Shown here piece after piece: positions 27,347 through 35,785 of a DNA stretch of 64,000 nt. This DNA comes from Bradyrhizobium sp. dw_411 (GTDB lineage Bacteria; Pseudomonadota; Alphaproteobacteria; Rhizobiales; Xanthobacteraceae). Every line of letters starts with the position of its first letter. Position 1 is the first letter of the stretch. The position numbers and the translations under genes were made by a program. The stretch covers positions 182,197 to 246,196 of the forward strand of contig NZ_JAAVUY010000011.1 of NCBI RefSeq assembly GCF_018449695.1. The letters run 5' to 3'. The notes below the pieces were generated by a model. The model made no database searches, had not been told where the DNA came from, and was given only the letters and a program-made list of their open reading frames with translations.

Positions 27347-28843
27347 ATGCAGTTGACCGATTTGCGCCAATACATCGAAGCCTTGCGCCGCCTCGGCGAA
27401 ATTCAGGAGATCGACGCGCCTGTCTCACTCGACCTCGAACTCGGCGCGATCATTCGGCGCTGTTACGAAACCGGAGCGCCGGCACCGTTGTTCAAGGCTT
27501 TCTCCGATCACCCGCCCGGTTTCCGAATCCTCGGCGCGCCGGCCGGCGCCAGCCGGCAGCCGGGCCGACAGCTGGTGCGCGTCGCGACCTCGCTTGGATT
27601 GCCGCCAGCTATCAGCGGGACGGAAATCGTCGAGACCATCGCTGCAAGCCTCAATCTGCCGCCGATCGATCCGGTCGTCGTCGAGGATGCACCGTGCTTC
27701 GAAAACGTGACGACCGGTGACGATGTCGATCTCAATCGCCTGCCGGTGCCGTTGCTGCACCATGGCGATGGCGGACGCTATCTCAACACCTGGGGCTGCA
27801 TCGTCGCCCGGACGCCGGACGGATCCTGGACCAACTGGTCGATCGCCCGGATGATGCTGGTCGACGGCCGGCGCCTCTCTGGAATCGTGGCGCCGCAACA
27901 GCATGTCGGCATGGTGGCGAAGGTCTGGGCCGAAATCGGCAAGCCGATGCCGTTCGCCCTCGCGCTCGGCGTCGAACCGGCGATCCCCTTCGTCTGCGGC
28001 ATGCCGCTGCCCGACTACGTCAATGAGAGCGGCCGTCTCGGCGCCCTGCTTGGCCGGCCGGTCAAGACCGTGCGCTGTCGCACCGTCGATCTCGAAGCGC
28101 CGGCAAGCGCCGAGATTCTGATCGAAGGTCATCTGCATCTCGATGAACTGGTGCAGGAAGGGCCGATGGGCGAGTTCGCGGGTTACGTGCCGCTGGAGCC
28201 GACCATGCGCCGGCCGGTCTACCGCGTTTCGGCGATCAGCCATCGCAACGAGGCCATTCTTCCCGTCGTCGCGGCCGGCGAACCGGTGGAGGAGAACCAT
28301 ACCGCTTGGGGCATTCCGAGCGCCGCGCAGATCCTGCACGACCTGCGCGCCACCGGCCTCGCCGTCACCACGGCCTGGATGCCGCTCCAGGCGGCGCTGC
28401 ATTGGCTGGTGGTGACCATGCCGCGCGATTGGCGCCGTCGCAGCGGCATCGCGGCAAGCAAGGAACTGTGCGAGCGAATCGGCAAGACCGTGTTTGCCAG
28501 CAAGGCAGGCTCCGTGGTGCCCAAGATTATCGTGCTCAACGACGATGTGGATCCGACCAACACCGACGAACTGGTCTGGGCCTTCGCTACGCGCTGCCAT
28601 CCGTTTACGGGGCACGCCATGTTCGATCACATCGAGGCGGCGCCGTTGCTCGCCTACCTGCGCAAGAGCGAAAAGATGTCGGGTTCGACCGGCAAGGTCG
28701 TCTACAACTGCCTGCCACCCGACGAATGGGGCGAGGCTTTGCCGATCCGCGCGTCGTTCCGCCACGGCTATCCGGCCGATATCGTCGAACGGGTCAAGGC
28801 GCGTTGGGGCGAATACGGCTTCGCGGCAGCCGTTGACGGTTAA
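27347..28843 (+). CDS. UbiD-family (prenylated-FMN) decarboxylase
   Basis: A 498-residue UbiD-family protein. DLRQYIEALRRLGEIQEID is the family N-terminus; RYLNTWGCIVARTPDG, WTNWSIARMMLVDGRRLSG and GPMGEFAGYVPLEPTMRRPV are conserved active-site strands, the last carrying the Glu next to the prFMN site. HDLRATGLAVTTAWMPLQAALHWLVVTM and CLPPDEWGEALP follow. These enzymes reversibly decarboxylate unsaturated or aromatic acids. ATG 27347 has GGGAG 8 nt upstream; ATG 27302 (15 more residues, GAGAGG upstream) is an alternative. No ubiX-like prenyltransferase gene is in the window, so the cofactor must be supplied from elsewhere. Confidence 0.9.
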   Translation: MQLTDLRQYIEALRRLGEIQEIDAPVSLDLELGAIIRRCYETGAPAPLFKAFSDHPPGFRILGAPAGASRQPGRQLVRVATSLGLPPAISGTEIVETIAASLNLPPIDPVVVEDAPCFENVTTGDDVDLNRLPVPLLHHGDGGRYLNTWGCIVARTPDGSWTNWSIARMMLVDGRRLSGIVAPQQHVGMVAKVWAEIGKPMPFALALGVEPAIPFVCGMPLPDYVNESGRLGALLGRPVKTVRCRTVDLEAPASAEILIEGHLHLDELVQEGPMGEFAGYVPLEPTMRRPVYRVSAISHRNEAILPVVAAGEPVEENHTAWGIPSAAQILHDLRATGLAVTTAWMPLQAALHWLVVTMPRDWRRRSGIAASKELCERIGKTVFASKAGSVVPKIIVLNDDVDPTNTDELVWAFATRCHPFTGHAMFDHIEAAPLLAYLRKSEKMSGSTGKVVYNCLPPDEWGEALPIRASFRHGYPADIVERVKARWGEYGFAAAVDG

Positions 28844-28954
28844 AGACCGAATATCCGGACTTTGGAGCAGCAGACCGACAGCCGGCAGTTCTCCTCAGCG
28901 CCCACGAGCTTGCGCGACTGACCTGCCAAGACCTGACCTGCAAAGGCGGTACGT

Positions 28955-30511
28955 CTACTGGAGCATCATCGACTTCGATGCCGGACGCTGTCGGGCACCT
29001 GCGCGGGGCCGGCCCAAGGCCACGTTCGCGATCAGTGCAAGAAGTGTCGCGAGCACCAGCAGCCCCATCGCGGCACGATATCCGCTCATGAAGTAGCCAT
29101 CGATAAGCGCCGCCGGATTCACCACACCATCGGCAAGACTGGTGAGGCGTTCCATCGCCGTCGCCGGCTCGGAGACCAGCCGGCCGACAAGGGCAGGATC
29201 TGCGTCGGCCGTGAAATGCGCCGTGCGGTACAGCGCGTTTCCCGCGAACAGCCGATAGATCAGCGTCGAAAGTACGAGGCCGATTGCACCCCCCACATTG
29301 TGGATGGTCCATGAGGCGCCCATCGCCACGCCGCCGAGCCGTTCCGGCACCGATGCGAGCGCGGCGACCGTCGACGGCCCGAGGATGCAGCCCCAGCCGA
29401 GCCCCATCACCATGAAGGCGACGATGACGAGCGCAATATTGCTTCCACCCGAAAACATCATCTGCAGTCCCGCTGACACCGCAAGCAAGCTGAGGCCTGC
29501 GACGAGCAACCGCGCCGGCCCGTATTTGTCCGCCAACCGGCCTACCAGGGGAGATGTAAGTGCCACCAGCGCCGAGGTCGGCAGCAGCATGAAGCCGGTG
29601 AGCATGCTGTCGTAGCCGCGCACCACGCTGAGATAGAGCGGCATCAGGAAAAAGGCGGAGCAATAGAAGAAGGCGAGAGCGAAGGTGGCAACGCCGGCAG
29701 CGGCGAAGCGCCGGTTGGCGAACAGACCGAACTGCACGAGCGGCGCGGCAACGCGCGACTCCACCAGGACAAATAGTGCCAACAGGCAAAGCCCGCCACC
29801 GATTGCCGCCAGCGTCGGCAGTGAGGTCCAGCCCCAGTCCATGCCTTGCGTAATACCCAGCAGCAAGCAGAACAGACCCGCTGTCAGCAGGCCGACGCCG
29901 TACCAGTCGATGGCGTTGGTATCCGTCTCGTCGCGCGATTCGCGAACACTGGCGAGGCACAACGCCGCACTGAGCACCAGGAACGGAACATTGACGAAGA
30001 ACACCCAGCGCCAGCCGAGAAAGCCCACCAACAAGCCGCCAGCCACCGGCCCAATCGCCAGACCGATGCCGTTCGCAGCAAACAGCAGGCCAATGGCGCG
30101 ACCGCGCTCCTGTTCGGTGAATGCATTGGATACAATCGCCGCCGACGCGGTGTAGAGCGCCGCCACGCCCGCTCCCTGCGCGAAACGGAAGGCGATGAGC
30201 ACCTCGATGGAGGGCGCCGCGCCCGCACCGATGGAGGCGATCCCGAACACCGCCATGCCCGCGTAAAGCGCCTTGCGGCGCCCGTAGAGGTCGGCAAGCC
30301 GTCCCGTCACCACCATGAAGGCCGACAGCGCCATGACGAACAAGGTGACGACCCATTGTGCCTCGCTGACGCTCGCGCCGAGGCCGGCCTGTATCTCGGG
30401 GATGGCGGTGTTCACGATGGTGAAGTCGATACAGCCGACGAAGCTGGCGAGGCTGACTCCGAGCAGCGTGGTCCAGTTTGTCCGGGGCAAATGATTGACA
30501 GGCTTATGCAT
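28955..30511 (-). CDS. DHA2-family (EmrB/QacA-type, 14-TM) MFS efflux transporter
   Basis: A 518-residue membrane protein. LASFVGCIDFTIVNTAIPEIQ is motif D of the 14-TM drug:proton antiporters, GRLADLYGRRKALYAG the loop 2-3 motif A and AIGLLFAANGIGLAIGPVAGGLL motif C. ATG 30511 is the only start giving the full first helix. EmrB-like pumps usually need an EmrA adaptor; none is adjacent. It is the last of three leftward genes after DUF4403 and the lipase, 164 nt downstream of the lipase, so it may have its own promoter. Confidence 0.9.
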   Translation of the reverse strand: MHKPVNHLPRTNWTTLLGVSLASFVGCIDFTIVNTAIPEIQAGLGASVSEAQWVVTLFVMALSAFMVVTGRLADLYGRRKALYAGMAVFGIASIGAGAAPSIEVLIAFRFAQGAGVAALYTASAAIVSNAFTEQERGRAIGLLFAANGIGLAIGPVAGGLLVGFLGWRWVFFVNVPFLVLSAALCLASVRESRDETDTNAIDWYGVGLLTAGLFCLLLGITQGMDWGWTSLPTLAAIGGGLCLLALFVLVESRVAAPLVQFGLFANRRFAAAGVATFALAFFYCSAFFLMPLYLSVVRGYDSMLTGFMLLPTSALVALTSPLVGRLADKYGPARLLVAGLSLLAVSAGLQMMFSGGSNIALVIVAFMVMGLGWGCILGPSTVAALASVPERLGGVAMGASWTIHNVGGAIGLVLSTLIYRLFAGNALYRTAHFTADADPALVGRLVSEPATAMERLTSLADGVVNPAALIDGYFMSGYRAAMGLLVLATLLALIANVALGRPRAGARQRPASKSMMLQ

Positions 30512-30675
30512 GATTCACCTATGTCCTGGGCACGGTCGTTGCGAAACGCTCCGAACCGAAGCCCGCAATGTCGCGGACTCGCACCCAGCGGGTATCACCG
30601 GGCAGGCACCAATACCGACCTTCACTGGCAGTGACCATCTCATGGGGCCTTCCAGAACAGCCGATGGGCAACTGG

Positions 30676-31884
30676 CTAATCGGCACAGTCGTTCGGAGGG
30701 GCCTCGCCCGCGAACCGATCCGTTATCCAGTTCACCGCCGCGATCGTGCTTGCCTGTGCGGCGCGGCCGTGACCGACATTCGGCAACATCATCAGTTTGA
30801 CCTTGCTGGCTGCCTTGCAGAGCTTGCCCATATAGTCGCGTGTCACGTCGGGCCGGATGATCTGGTCCGTCGTCCCCTGGGCCAGAAAGACGGGAACGTC
30901 TGGCGGCAGCGCGCCAGGCGTGTTCTTTTCCAGAAGCGAGCGCCAAGGCTCGATACTGGCAGGTCCTTCGACCGTCAGGAAATGCTGTTCAAGCGGTTTT
31001 TCGGTTCTCTGCCTTGCGATCAAATCGAAAGGACCCTCAATGCATTCATGCGCCAGACGGTCGATCGCGGGCATCGCGCGGGGATCGACGATCTTATCGA
31101 TGGCGGCGCCGTACACGCGATGCCACGACCAGAGCGTCATCGCGGTGATGTTCTTGCCACCGACGGAGCCGATGTCGTCATTCATCAAGGTCACGAGATC
31201 GGTAGCCGGCGCTGCCGCGGCGACACCGACAAGCATCAGTTCCGGCGCATAGGTCTTGGCGATCATTCCGGTAAACAAGGCGGCCTGTCCGCCCTGCGAA
31301 TGGCCCCACACCGCGAAACGCTTTCCGCCGCCAGCGCCGGGCATCGAGCGCCCGACGCGCACCGCGTCGATTACCGCCCGTGCCTCGCTGTCCCCGACAA
31401 GATAGGGATGTATTTCCGGTGTGCCCAGGCCTGGATAGTCGGTTGCGACCACCACGTAGCCACGTTCGACAAAGGAACGCAGTCCCTGGATCTGCTGGAA
31501 GAGGAAGATCGCCAGGGACGGCGCGCAACGCGGCGTAATCCCCGAAGTCGGATGCGCCCAGGCAACGATGGGACGACCGCCCGTGGGCGGCTCGCCCAGC
31601 GGCACCACGACGACCCCGGAAACAAAAATGGGCTCGCCCTTTAATCCGGTCGACCGGTAAAGCACCCGATAAGCGGCAGCGCCGAGCGGTGCGCCGTCGA
31701 TCGGCTCCTGACGCACCAACGTGCCGGGCTCGCCGGCAACCAACGATCGCGGCGCCTCATAGAACGATGTCTGCGCCGACGCCGTGTTCGCATGGCTCGC
31801 GAGGGCAAGAAACGCGGCCGCAAGCAAAAGCCTGCGGCTCGCGCGAAGGGACCCGGTGAGGCGTTGTGAGATGATCCCGCTCAT
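30676..31884 (-). CDS. Secreted alpha/beta-hydrolase, LIP-family lipase
   Basis: A 402-residue protein with an N-terminal signal (SRRLLLAAAFLALASHANTASAQ). The nucleophile elbow is AVWGHSQGGQAALF, preceded by the oxyanion region RPIVAWAHPTSGITPRCAP and YVVVATDYPGLGTPEIHPYL. Likely Asp and His are in LAQGTTDQIIRPDV and LPNVGHGRAAQ. This is the architecture of secretory lipases of the LIP family, known from Candida and also found in bacteria. Cysteines occur near both ends, consistent with export. It starts 3 nt after the DUF4403 stop, so the two are translated together. Confidence 0.88.
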   Translation of the reverse strand: MSGIISQRLTGSLRASRRLLLAAAFLALASHANTASAQTSFYEAPRSLVAGEPGTLVRQEPIDGAPLGAAAYRVLYRSTGLKGEPIFVSGVVVVPLGEPPTGGRPIVAWAHPTSGITPRCAPSLAIFLFQQIQGLRSFVERGYVVVATDYPGLGTPEIHPYLVGDSEARAVIDAVRVGRSMPGAGGGKRFAVWGHSQGGQAALFTGMIAKTYAPELMLVGVAAAAPATDLVTLMNDDIGSVGGKNITAMTLWSWHRVYGAAIDKIVDPRAMPAIDRLAHECIEGPFDLIARQRTEKPLEQHFLTVEGPASIEPWRSLLEKNTPGALPPDVPVFLAQGTTDQIIRPDVTRDYMGKLCKAASKVKLMMLPNVGHGRAAQASTIAAVNWITDRFAGEAPPNDCAD

Positions 31885-31887
31885 GCC

Positions 31888-33327
31888 TCACATCCCGTAC
31901 AGGATCTTCAACTCACCGCTGGCGCGGAGTGCGATCACGATGCCATCGGCCGGCAGATACACCTTCTCGAGCTTCGCCGAGGAGAGCTGCCCTTCCATAC
32001 GAAAGCCGTCCTTCAGCGGCCGCGATAGCTTCTCGTTGGCCGTGTTGAGCAAGTTCTGATACGCGACGCCGTAATCGAGGCTCATCTTGTCTTTCAACTG
32101 CGTCACGATCGAATCGATCATGGGCGCCATTTCCTCGTCATTCATTGCGAAGCCGAGGTCGACAAGCCGTACGGCGTGACCGTCGGCATCTACCTGCACC
32201 CCGCCGGTCAAATAGATCCATCGCCCGGCATTCGGATCGGTGTCGGACGCTTTCGCGATACGCAAGCCGACCACGAGCTTGCCCGACGACGGATAGACGT
32301 CGACATCGCGGATCGACATGCCCGCGACCGGTGGCACGACGGCGATCGCCTGCGTGATCTTGCTCTTGAGCGTGTCATAACCGACGCGCAGCGGCAGGAT
32401 GACATCGAACGAGCCGGGCTCGCTGACGTCGCGGCCGAGAGACGGAAGCGCCGTTGCCGTCACCGCCGGCGGCTGCTGCCCGACCACGGTTTCGGCGGAG
32501 CCGGAAAGCTCGAGCGAGCCTTGCAACACCCTGGAGTTGGCCCGGACGCCCGCGAACGCCGCGCTCTGCGGCGTCAGTTGCAGCCAGACCTGCGGATTGT
32601 CCGCAAGCTCGATCGGCTCGAATGCATGACGCCAGGCAGTCGCGGCCTTGTCATGCAAGTCGAGCCGGCGCGCGGCTGCGAGCGCGCGCGACCTGACATG
32701 CGCAAGCTGGGTACGGATGCGTGGCTCGGCATAGTTCCCGAGCGAAATCTCGCGTCCCAGGACACGCAGGACCGGCGGCTCGCTCCATCGGAATCCGTCG
32801 CTGAAATTAAGGTCGAGCGACCAATCCCGGCTGAGCTCCGGCCGCGCTTCAGCCTCGATGGTGGCGCTGGCTTCGGTCTCGCCATGAATACGGGCGGTGA
32901 AGCGGTTGGCGCCCTGTCCCTCGAGCGCGCCGTGGATCGGCACCGAACCGTAGACACGGCCCCCGCGGCCGTAGAGCGAGACCGGCCCGGACCGTTCGAC
33001 ATAGCCCCAGATGTCGCAATTGGCGTTGACGCGGAAGACCAATATGCGCCGATGCACGCAACTGACCCGCTCGTCGATGGTGGCAAGCCGTCGCGGAATA
33101 TCCTTCTCGATTTCTGCTGCAAGCGCCGGCAGGCCGAACTCGATGGTTGCCGAAATCCGCGAATCTGTCGTGAACGGCGCGACAGTGTCGGGAGCGAGCG
33201 GAGGTTTTTCCGCCGCCAGCGCGGTCGAACAGAGGCCGATGAGGCCAAGCGCCACGATAGCTCCGCGAGCCGATCGCTGCGACGCGACACGGCGGCCTCG
33301 CACACATAATGTTGAAAGTGAGTTCAT
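31888..33327 (-). CDS. DUF4403-family exported protein
   Basis: A 479-residue protein with a signal peptide (AIVALGLIGLCSTALAA). IEKDIPRRLATIDERVSC and VNANCDIWGYVERSGPVSLYG near the start, RPELSRDWSLDLNFSDGFRW, and VGYDTLKSKITQAIAVVPP later match what I know of DUF4403 proteins, which are predicted outer-envelope or periplasmic lipid-binding-like beta proteins of unknown function. ATG 33327 gives the signal peptide; the frame is open 54 codons further. It is tightly coupled to the secreted lipase gene downstream, suggesting a joint envelope role. Family assignment is from recollection of the motifs. Confidence 0.72.
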   Translation of the reverse strand: MNSLSTLCVRGRRVASQRSARGAIVALGLIGLCSTALAAEKPPLAPDTVAPFTTDSRISATIEFGLPALAAEIEKDIPRRLATIDERVSCVHRRILVFRVNANCDIWGYVERSGPVSLYGRGGRVYGSVPIHGALEGQGANRFTARIHGETEASATIEAEARPELSRDWSLDLNFSDGFRWSEPPVLRVLGREISLGNYAEPRIRTQLAHVRSRALAAARRLDLHDKAATAWRHAFEPIELADNPQVWLQLTPQSAAFAGVRANSRVLQGSLELSGSAETVVGQQPPAVTATALPSLGRDVSEPGSFDVILPLRVGYDTLKSKITQAIAVVPPVAGMSIRDVDVYPSSGKLVVGLRIAKASDTDPNAGRWIYLTGGVQVDADGHAVRLVDLGFAMNDEEMAPMIDSIVTQLKDKMSLDYGVAYQNLLNTANEKLSRPLKDGFRMEGQLSSAKLEKVYLPADGIVIALRASGELKILYGM

Positions 33328-33379
33328 GATACTTACCTCAATCCTTTTCACATTGCTCGGTTGATACCGCGCATCCGAT

Positions 33380-33505
33380 TCAGGTTGCCGCGATGCGCAT
33401 TCCAGCGGTCGCAATCGCTGCATACTCTGCGCACGACCGCCGCGACGCCAAACTCCCGAGAAGGCCGCCAGCAGCATGGACAGGGACAAGCGTCATCATC
33501 TCCAT
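33380..33505 (-). CDS. Possible small ORF / leader peptide (41 aa) upstream of the DUF4403 gene
   Basis: A short frame starting ATG 33505 with a strong AGGAG 7 nt upstream, encoding MEMMTLVPVHAAGGLLGSLA and then an Ala/Arg-rich tail with one Cys. It ends 52 nt before the DUF4403 start. The good ribosome-binding site is the only positive evidence; the composition is unremarkable and I recognise no family. It could be a leader peptide or chance. Confidence 0.25.
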   Translation of the reverse strand: MEMMTLVPVHAAGGLLGSLASRRSCAEYAAIATAGMRIAAT

Positions 33506-33596
33506 GATCGAGCTCCTTTTCGTCGTCGATTTTAAATGTGCGGGTACATTTGATCTGCCCGCGAGTGCAGCGAACAAATGATCCAGGCGGCAACTG

Positions 33597-33642
33597 AAGA
33601 CAAATACTGCTTCAATATGCAGGTATCGTCGGACACTATGGC
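33597..33642 (+). repeat. Dispersed intergenic motif, copy B
   Basis: 46 nt reading AAGACAAATACTGCTTCA then ATATGCAGGTATCGTCGG and ACACTATGGC. It matches copy C (26183-26138, minus strand) at 39 of 46 positions without gaps and is also related to copy A (39633-39678). It lies upstream of, and pointing away from, the leftward DUF4403/lipase genes, the same relative orientation as the other copies. No clear partner copy is seen about 215 bp away. Confidence 0.6.
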
Positions 33643-33743
33643 CTCTTGTGACGAGCGCTTCCGCGACCGGACGACAATTTGGTGCAATCGATTTTCGAGA
33701 TATCAGATCAATGACTTGTGTCTGCTTCGCCGACATGCACGGC

Positions 33744-34081
33744 CAATCAAACCAAGTCGCCGTCGCAAATTCCGGTCTTTTCCGAAGCGCCTCACATATC
33801 CGTTACCTGGAGCCGTATCCGATCCTGAACCAGCAAGTCGCCGAGCCAAGGAATCGGTGAGTGCCGCGCTTCTTCAACACAGCGCCAGAGGCAGCCGGCT
33901 ATCTGCAATGGGCAAGGTAGGCCAGGAAGAAGTTTCGGCGATCTTGCATCAACTCGACAAACCGCCGGGCGTAGCCGTTCGAGCAGTGAGCCCGAGGGTA
34001 CGCGGCCAGCGGTACGCCCCCTCGCTTGCCGCAAATGTTGGTCCGAGACCTTCTGGAAGAATGTTGCAAAGCCTTAAGGTC
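33744..34081 (+). pseudogene. Decayed LysR-family regulator fragment
   Basis: Three plus-strand frames in succession resemble the adjacent intact LysR protein. 33744-33857 reads VANSGLFRSASHIRYLEP and LNQQVAE, matching the helix-turn-helix (EAGSFSQAARTIHVAQP, LSQQIAE). After a frameshift, 33866-33967 reads LLQHSARG then EEVSAILHQLDKPPG, matching LLQRSARG and EEASSILRQLDNLPG, about 19 of 34 residues. After another shift, 34038-34082 reads LVRDLLEECCKAL against LVGPFIETCRKAY. The homology stops exactly where the 106-bp repeat begins at 34082. It corresponds to roughly residues 12-115 of a LysR protein, with no usable frame. Confidence 0.7.
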
Positions 34082-34187
34082 CTAGAGCGTTTTCGAGCGA
34101 AGTGGACACCGGTTCGCGTGAAGAAAACGCGTCAAAACAAAAGACTGGAGCCCGGTTCTGATTCAATCAGAACCGATAAGGCTCTAG
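34082..34187. repeat. 106-bp dispersed Rhizobiales-type intergenic repeat
   Basis: The element is bounded by the inverted termini CTAGAGC (34082-34088) and GCTCTAG (34181-34187). Inside are GAAAACGCGTCAAAAC and a perfect hairpin, CGGTTCTGATT (34153-34163), one C, AATCAGAACCG (34165-34175). I recognise this type as a frequent intergenic repeat in Bradyrhizobium and relatives; that is from memory. It carries no gene, is probably mobilised in trans or spread as a MITE/REP-like unit, and may also terminate transcription from the leftward lysR gene. Confidence 0.75.
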
Positions 34188-34235
34188 CGGCATGCCAGGC
34201 GGCTGATCTCGCCTATCGGCGTGCGTTTGACCTGC

Positions 34236-35162
34236 TCAGTCCAGCCACGATGCACCCGGCCTCTTTGTCTTGTGAATGCTATCCTTCAGAAAATCTATCA
34301 GCACCTTCTTCACGCCTTCGGCCGCGAGCGTGAGCGGAAACTCGCTCGACCAGATGATGCAGCAGGTCAGGTAGAATGTCGGCTCGATCAAACGGGGCTC
34401 GGCGAAATCATCCAGCGAAAAACCCGACATGTCGCCCAGATTCAAGATGGTGCTGCCTGCGCCCGACCGAACCGCGGAGAGCTCGCTCGACACGGTCACG
34501 GCCTCCGCAGCCAGGTTCAGGGACAGACCCGCCTCGGCAAAAGTCCGGTCGATCACCATCCGGCGCGCGTTCAGGGGGCCGGGTAACACCAGCGGAATTT
34601 TTGCAACTTCCCTGAGCGAGATGATGGAGCCCGCCGTGGGAGCTGATAGCTTGCTGCTAATGAGGTAGTGGTTCTGCCGAAACAGTGGCTGGCGAAGGAC
34701 GACGGGAAAGAATTCATCCTCATATGCCAGAGCCAAATCGAGCCGGCCCTTCTCGACTTCTTCACGCAGGAATTCGCTGTCCCCGTCGACAAATTTGAGG
34801 GTGACCTTTGGATACGCCTTCCTGCACGTTTCGATGAAAGGTCCGACCAGGGTCGTGGATAGCGATGCCGGCATTCCCACGCTCACCGTCCCCTGGATCT
34901 CGCCGGTACTCGAACGGATCAAGCCCGGGAGATTGTCTAGTTGGCGCAGGATCGAGGACGCCTCTTCGTAGAGTTTCTCTCCAGCGACCGTCGGCCTGAC
35001 CCCTCGCGCGCTTCTTTGAAGAAGCGGCATTCCGAGTGAGGCCTCCAGTTCAGCGATTTGCTGGCTGAGAGCCGGCTGCGCTACGTGAATCGTCCGCGCC
35101 GCCTGCGAAAAGCTGCCCGCCTCGACAATCTTCACAAAATAATAGAGATGGCGGTACTGCAT
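34236..35162 (-). CDS. LysR-family transcriptional regulator
   Basis: A 308-residue LysR protein. Residues 1-60 hold the winged helix-turn-helix (RHLYYFVKIVEAGSFSQAA, VAQPALSQQIAELEASLGMP), then the linker helix (EEASSILRQLDNLPG). The two-lobed effector domain starts near TVSVGMPASLSTTLVGPFIE. It resembles the Nac/Cbl-like and aromatic-acid regulators of the family. It is leftward, downstream of the small membrane protein and the ThDP decarboxylase, 264 nt away, so it likely has its own promoter in 35163-35426. A decayed paralogue lies just beyond its 3' end. Confidence 0.92.
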   Translation of the reverse strand: MQYRHLYYFVKIVEAGSFSQAARTIHVAQPALSQQIAELEASLGMPLLQRSARGVRPTVAGEKLYEEASSILRQLDNLPGLIRSSTGEIQGTVSVGMPASLSTTLVGPFIETCRKAYPKVTLKFVDGDSEFLREEVEKGRLDLALAYEDEFFPVVLRQPLFRQNHYLISSKLSAPTAGSIISLREVAKIPLVLPGPLNARRMVIDRTFAEAGLSLNLAAEAVTVSSELSAVRSGAGSTILNLGDMSGFSLDDFAEPRLIEPTFYLTCCIIWSSEFPLTLAAEGVKKVLIDFLKDSIHKTKRPGASWLD

Positions 35163-35426
35163 CCGCCTGTCCTCAAATGGGCGCCAGACCTGAAATCCTA
35201 GCCAACTAAAAACGACAGGGTTGTCAAGCTCTTCGTTACGTTTTGGCCCGAACCGCCCCGGAAATCAGCGAAGGGGCTGCGAACTGAAATACAGCGCTGT
35301 CACACGAATTACAAATAGATCGACTGCCATTGCGATGCTCTTTTGCACTTCGCTTGGGCTCCTCGCATGCTCGGCATGACGTAACCGGCCTTCGGCGGGG
35401 TTCGTGGCGGAATATCCCTTAAGTCA

Positions 35427-35785
35427 TTAAATTACTTCATAAGCAAAGAGCGCGGCGATCGCGGTAATTCCAATCAGACCTCCGATAAAAATAATGTCCG
35501 CCACCTGTTCCAGCCAATAGCTCAGCCGGGTAAAAGCGGCGCATCGAAGTGAAAAATAAGAGGTGATCGCACACGCCAAAAAGGCGATAGCCGCGAGGGC
35601 GGTATATTCGTCGACGTGACTGTGGCCCGCTCTGGCTTCGGTTACCTTAACGAGGCCGACGAGGGTAACGCAAACACCTATTAACGTGCCGGATACCGGC
35701 AGCCGCCGCCTATTTGATGGAGGACGAGCGTGATCGGCAGCGCGCCTGGCTTTTCGACGACACGTCCGGATGCGATCAGCGTCAT
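35427..35785 (-). pseudogene. Small 3-TM membrane protein gene with an apparent frameshift
   Basis: Leftward frame ending TAA 35429-35427 encodes LPVSGTLIGVCVTLVGLVKV, then AGHSHVDEYTALAAIAFLAC, then VADIIFIGGLIGITAIAALF and the end AYEVI: three membrane segments of a small hypothetical family in proteobacteria. That frame has no ATG, GTG or TTG before the first helix. A different frame begins with ATG 35785, overlapping the ThDP-decarboxylase stop as ATGA (MTLIASGRVVEKPGALPI), and stops after 34 codons. Joining the two needs one frame change, roughly between 35690 and 35750. Either a real inactivation or a sequencing indel; function unknown. Confidence 0.6.

Noticed and set aside
34082..34187. 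Insertion sequence
   Set aside because: The element is only 106 bp, with no transposase frame; a MITE/REP-like repeat fits better.
33578..34333. 251-codon plus-strand frame as an intact gene
   Set aside because: Only its middle resembles LysR, the rest lies in the motif copy B and the 106-bp repeat, and LysR similarity jumps between three frames, so it is decay and not a gene.
35163..35426. Additional gene between the small membrane protein and lysR
   Set aside because: 264 nt with stops in every plausible frame and no Shine-Dalgarno-ATG pair leading to a conserved product; treated as the lysR promoter region.
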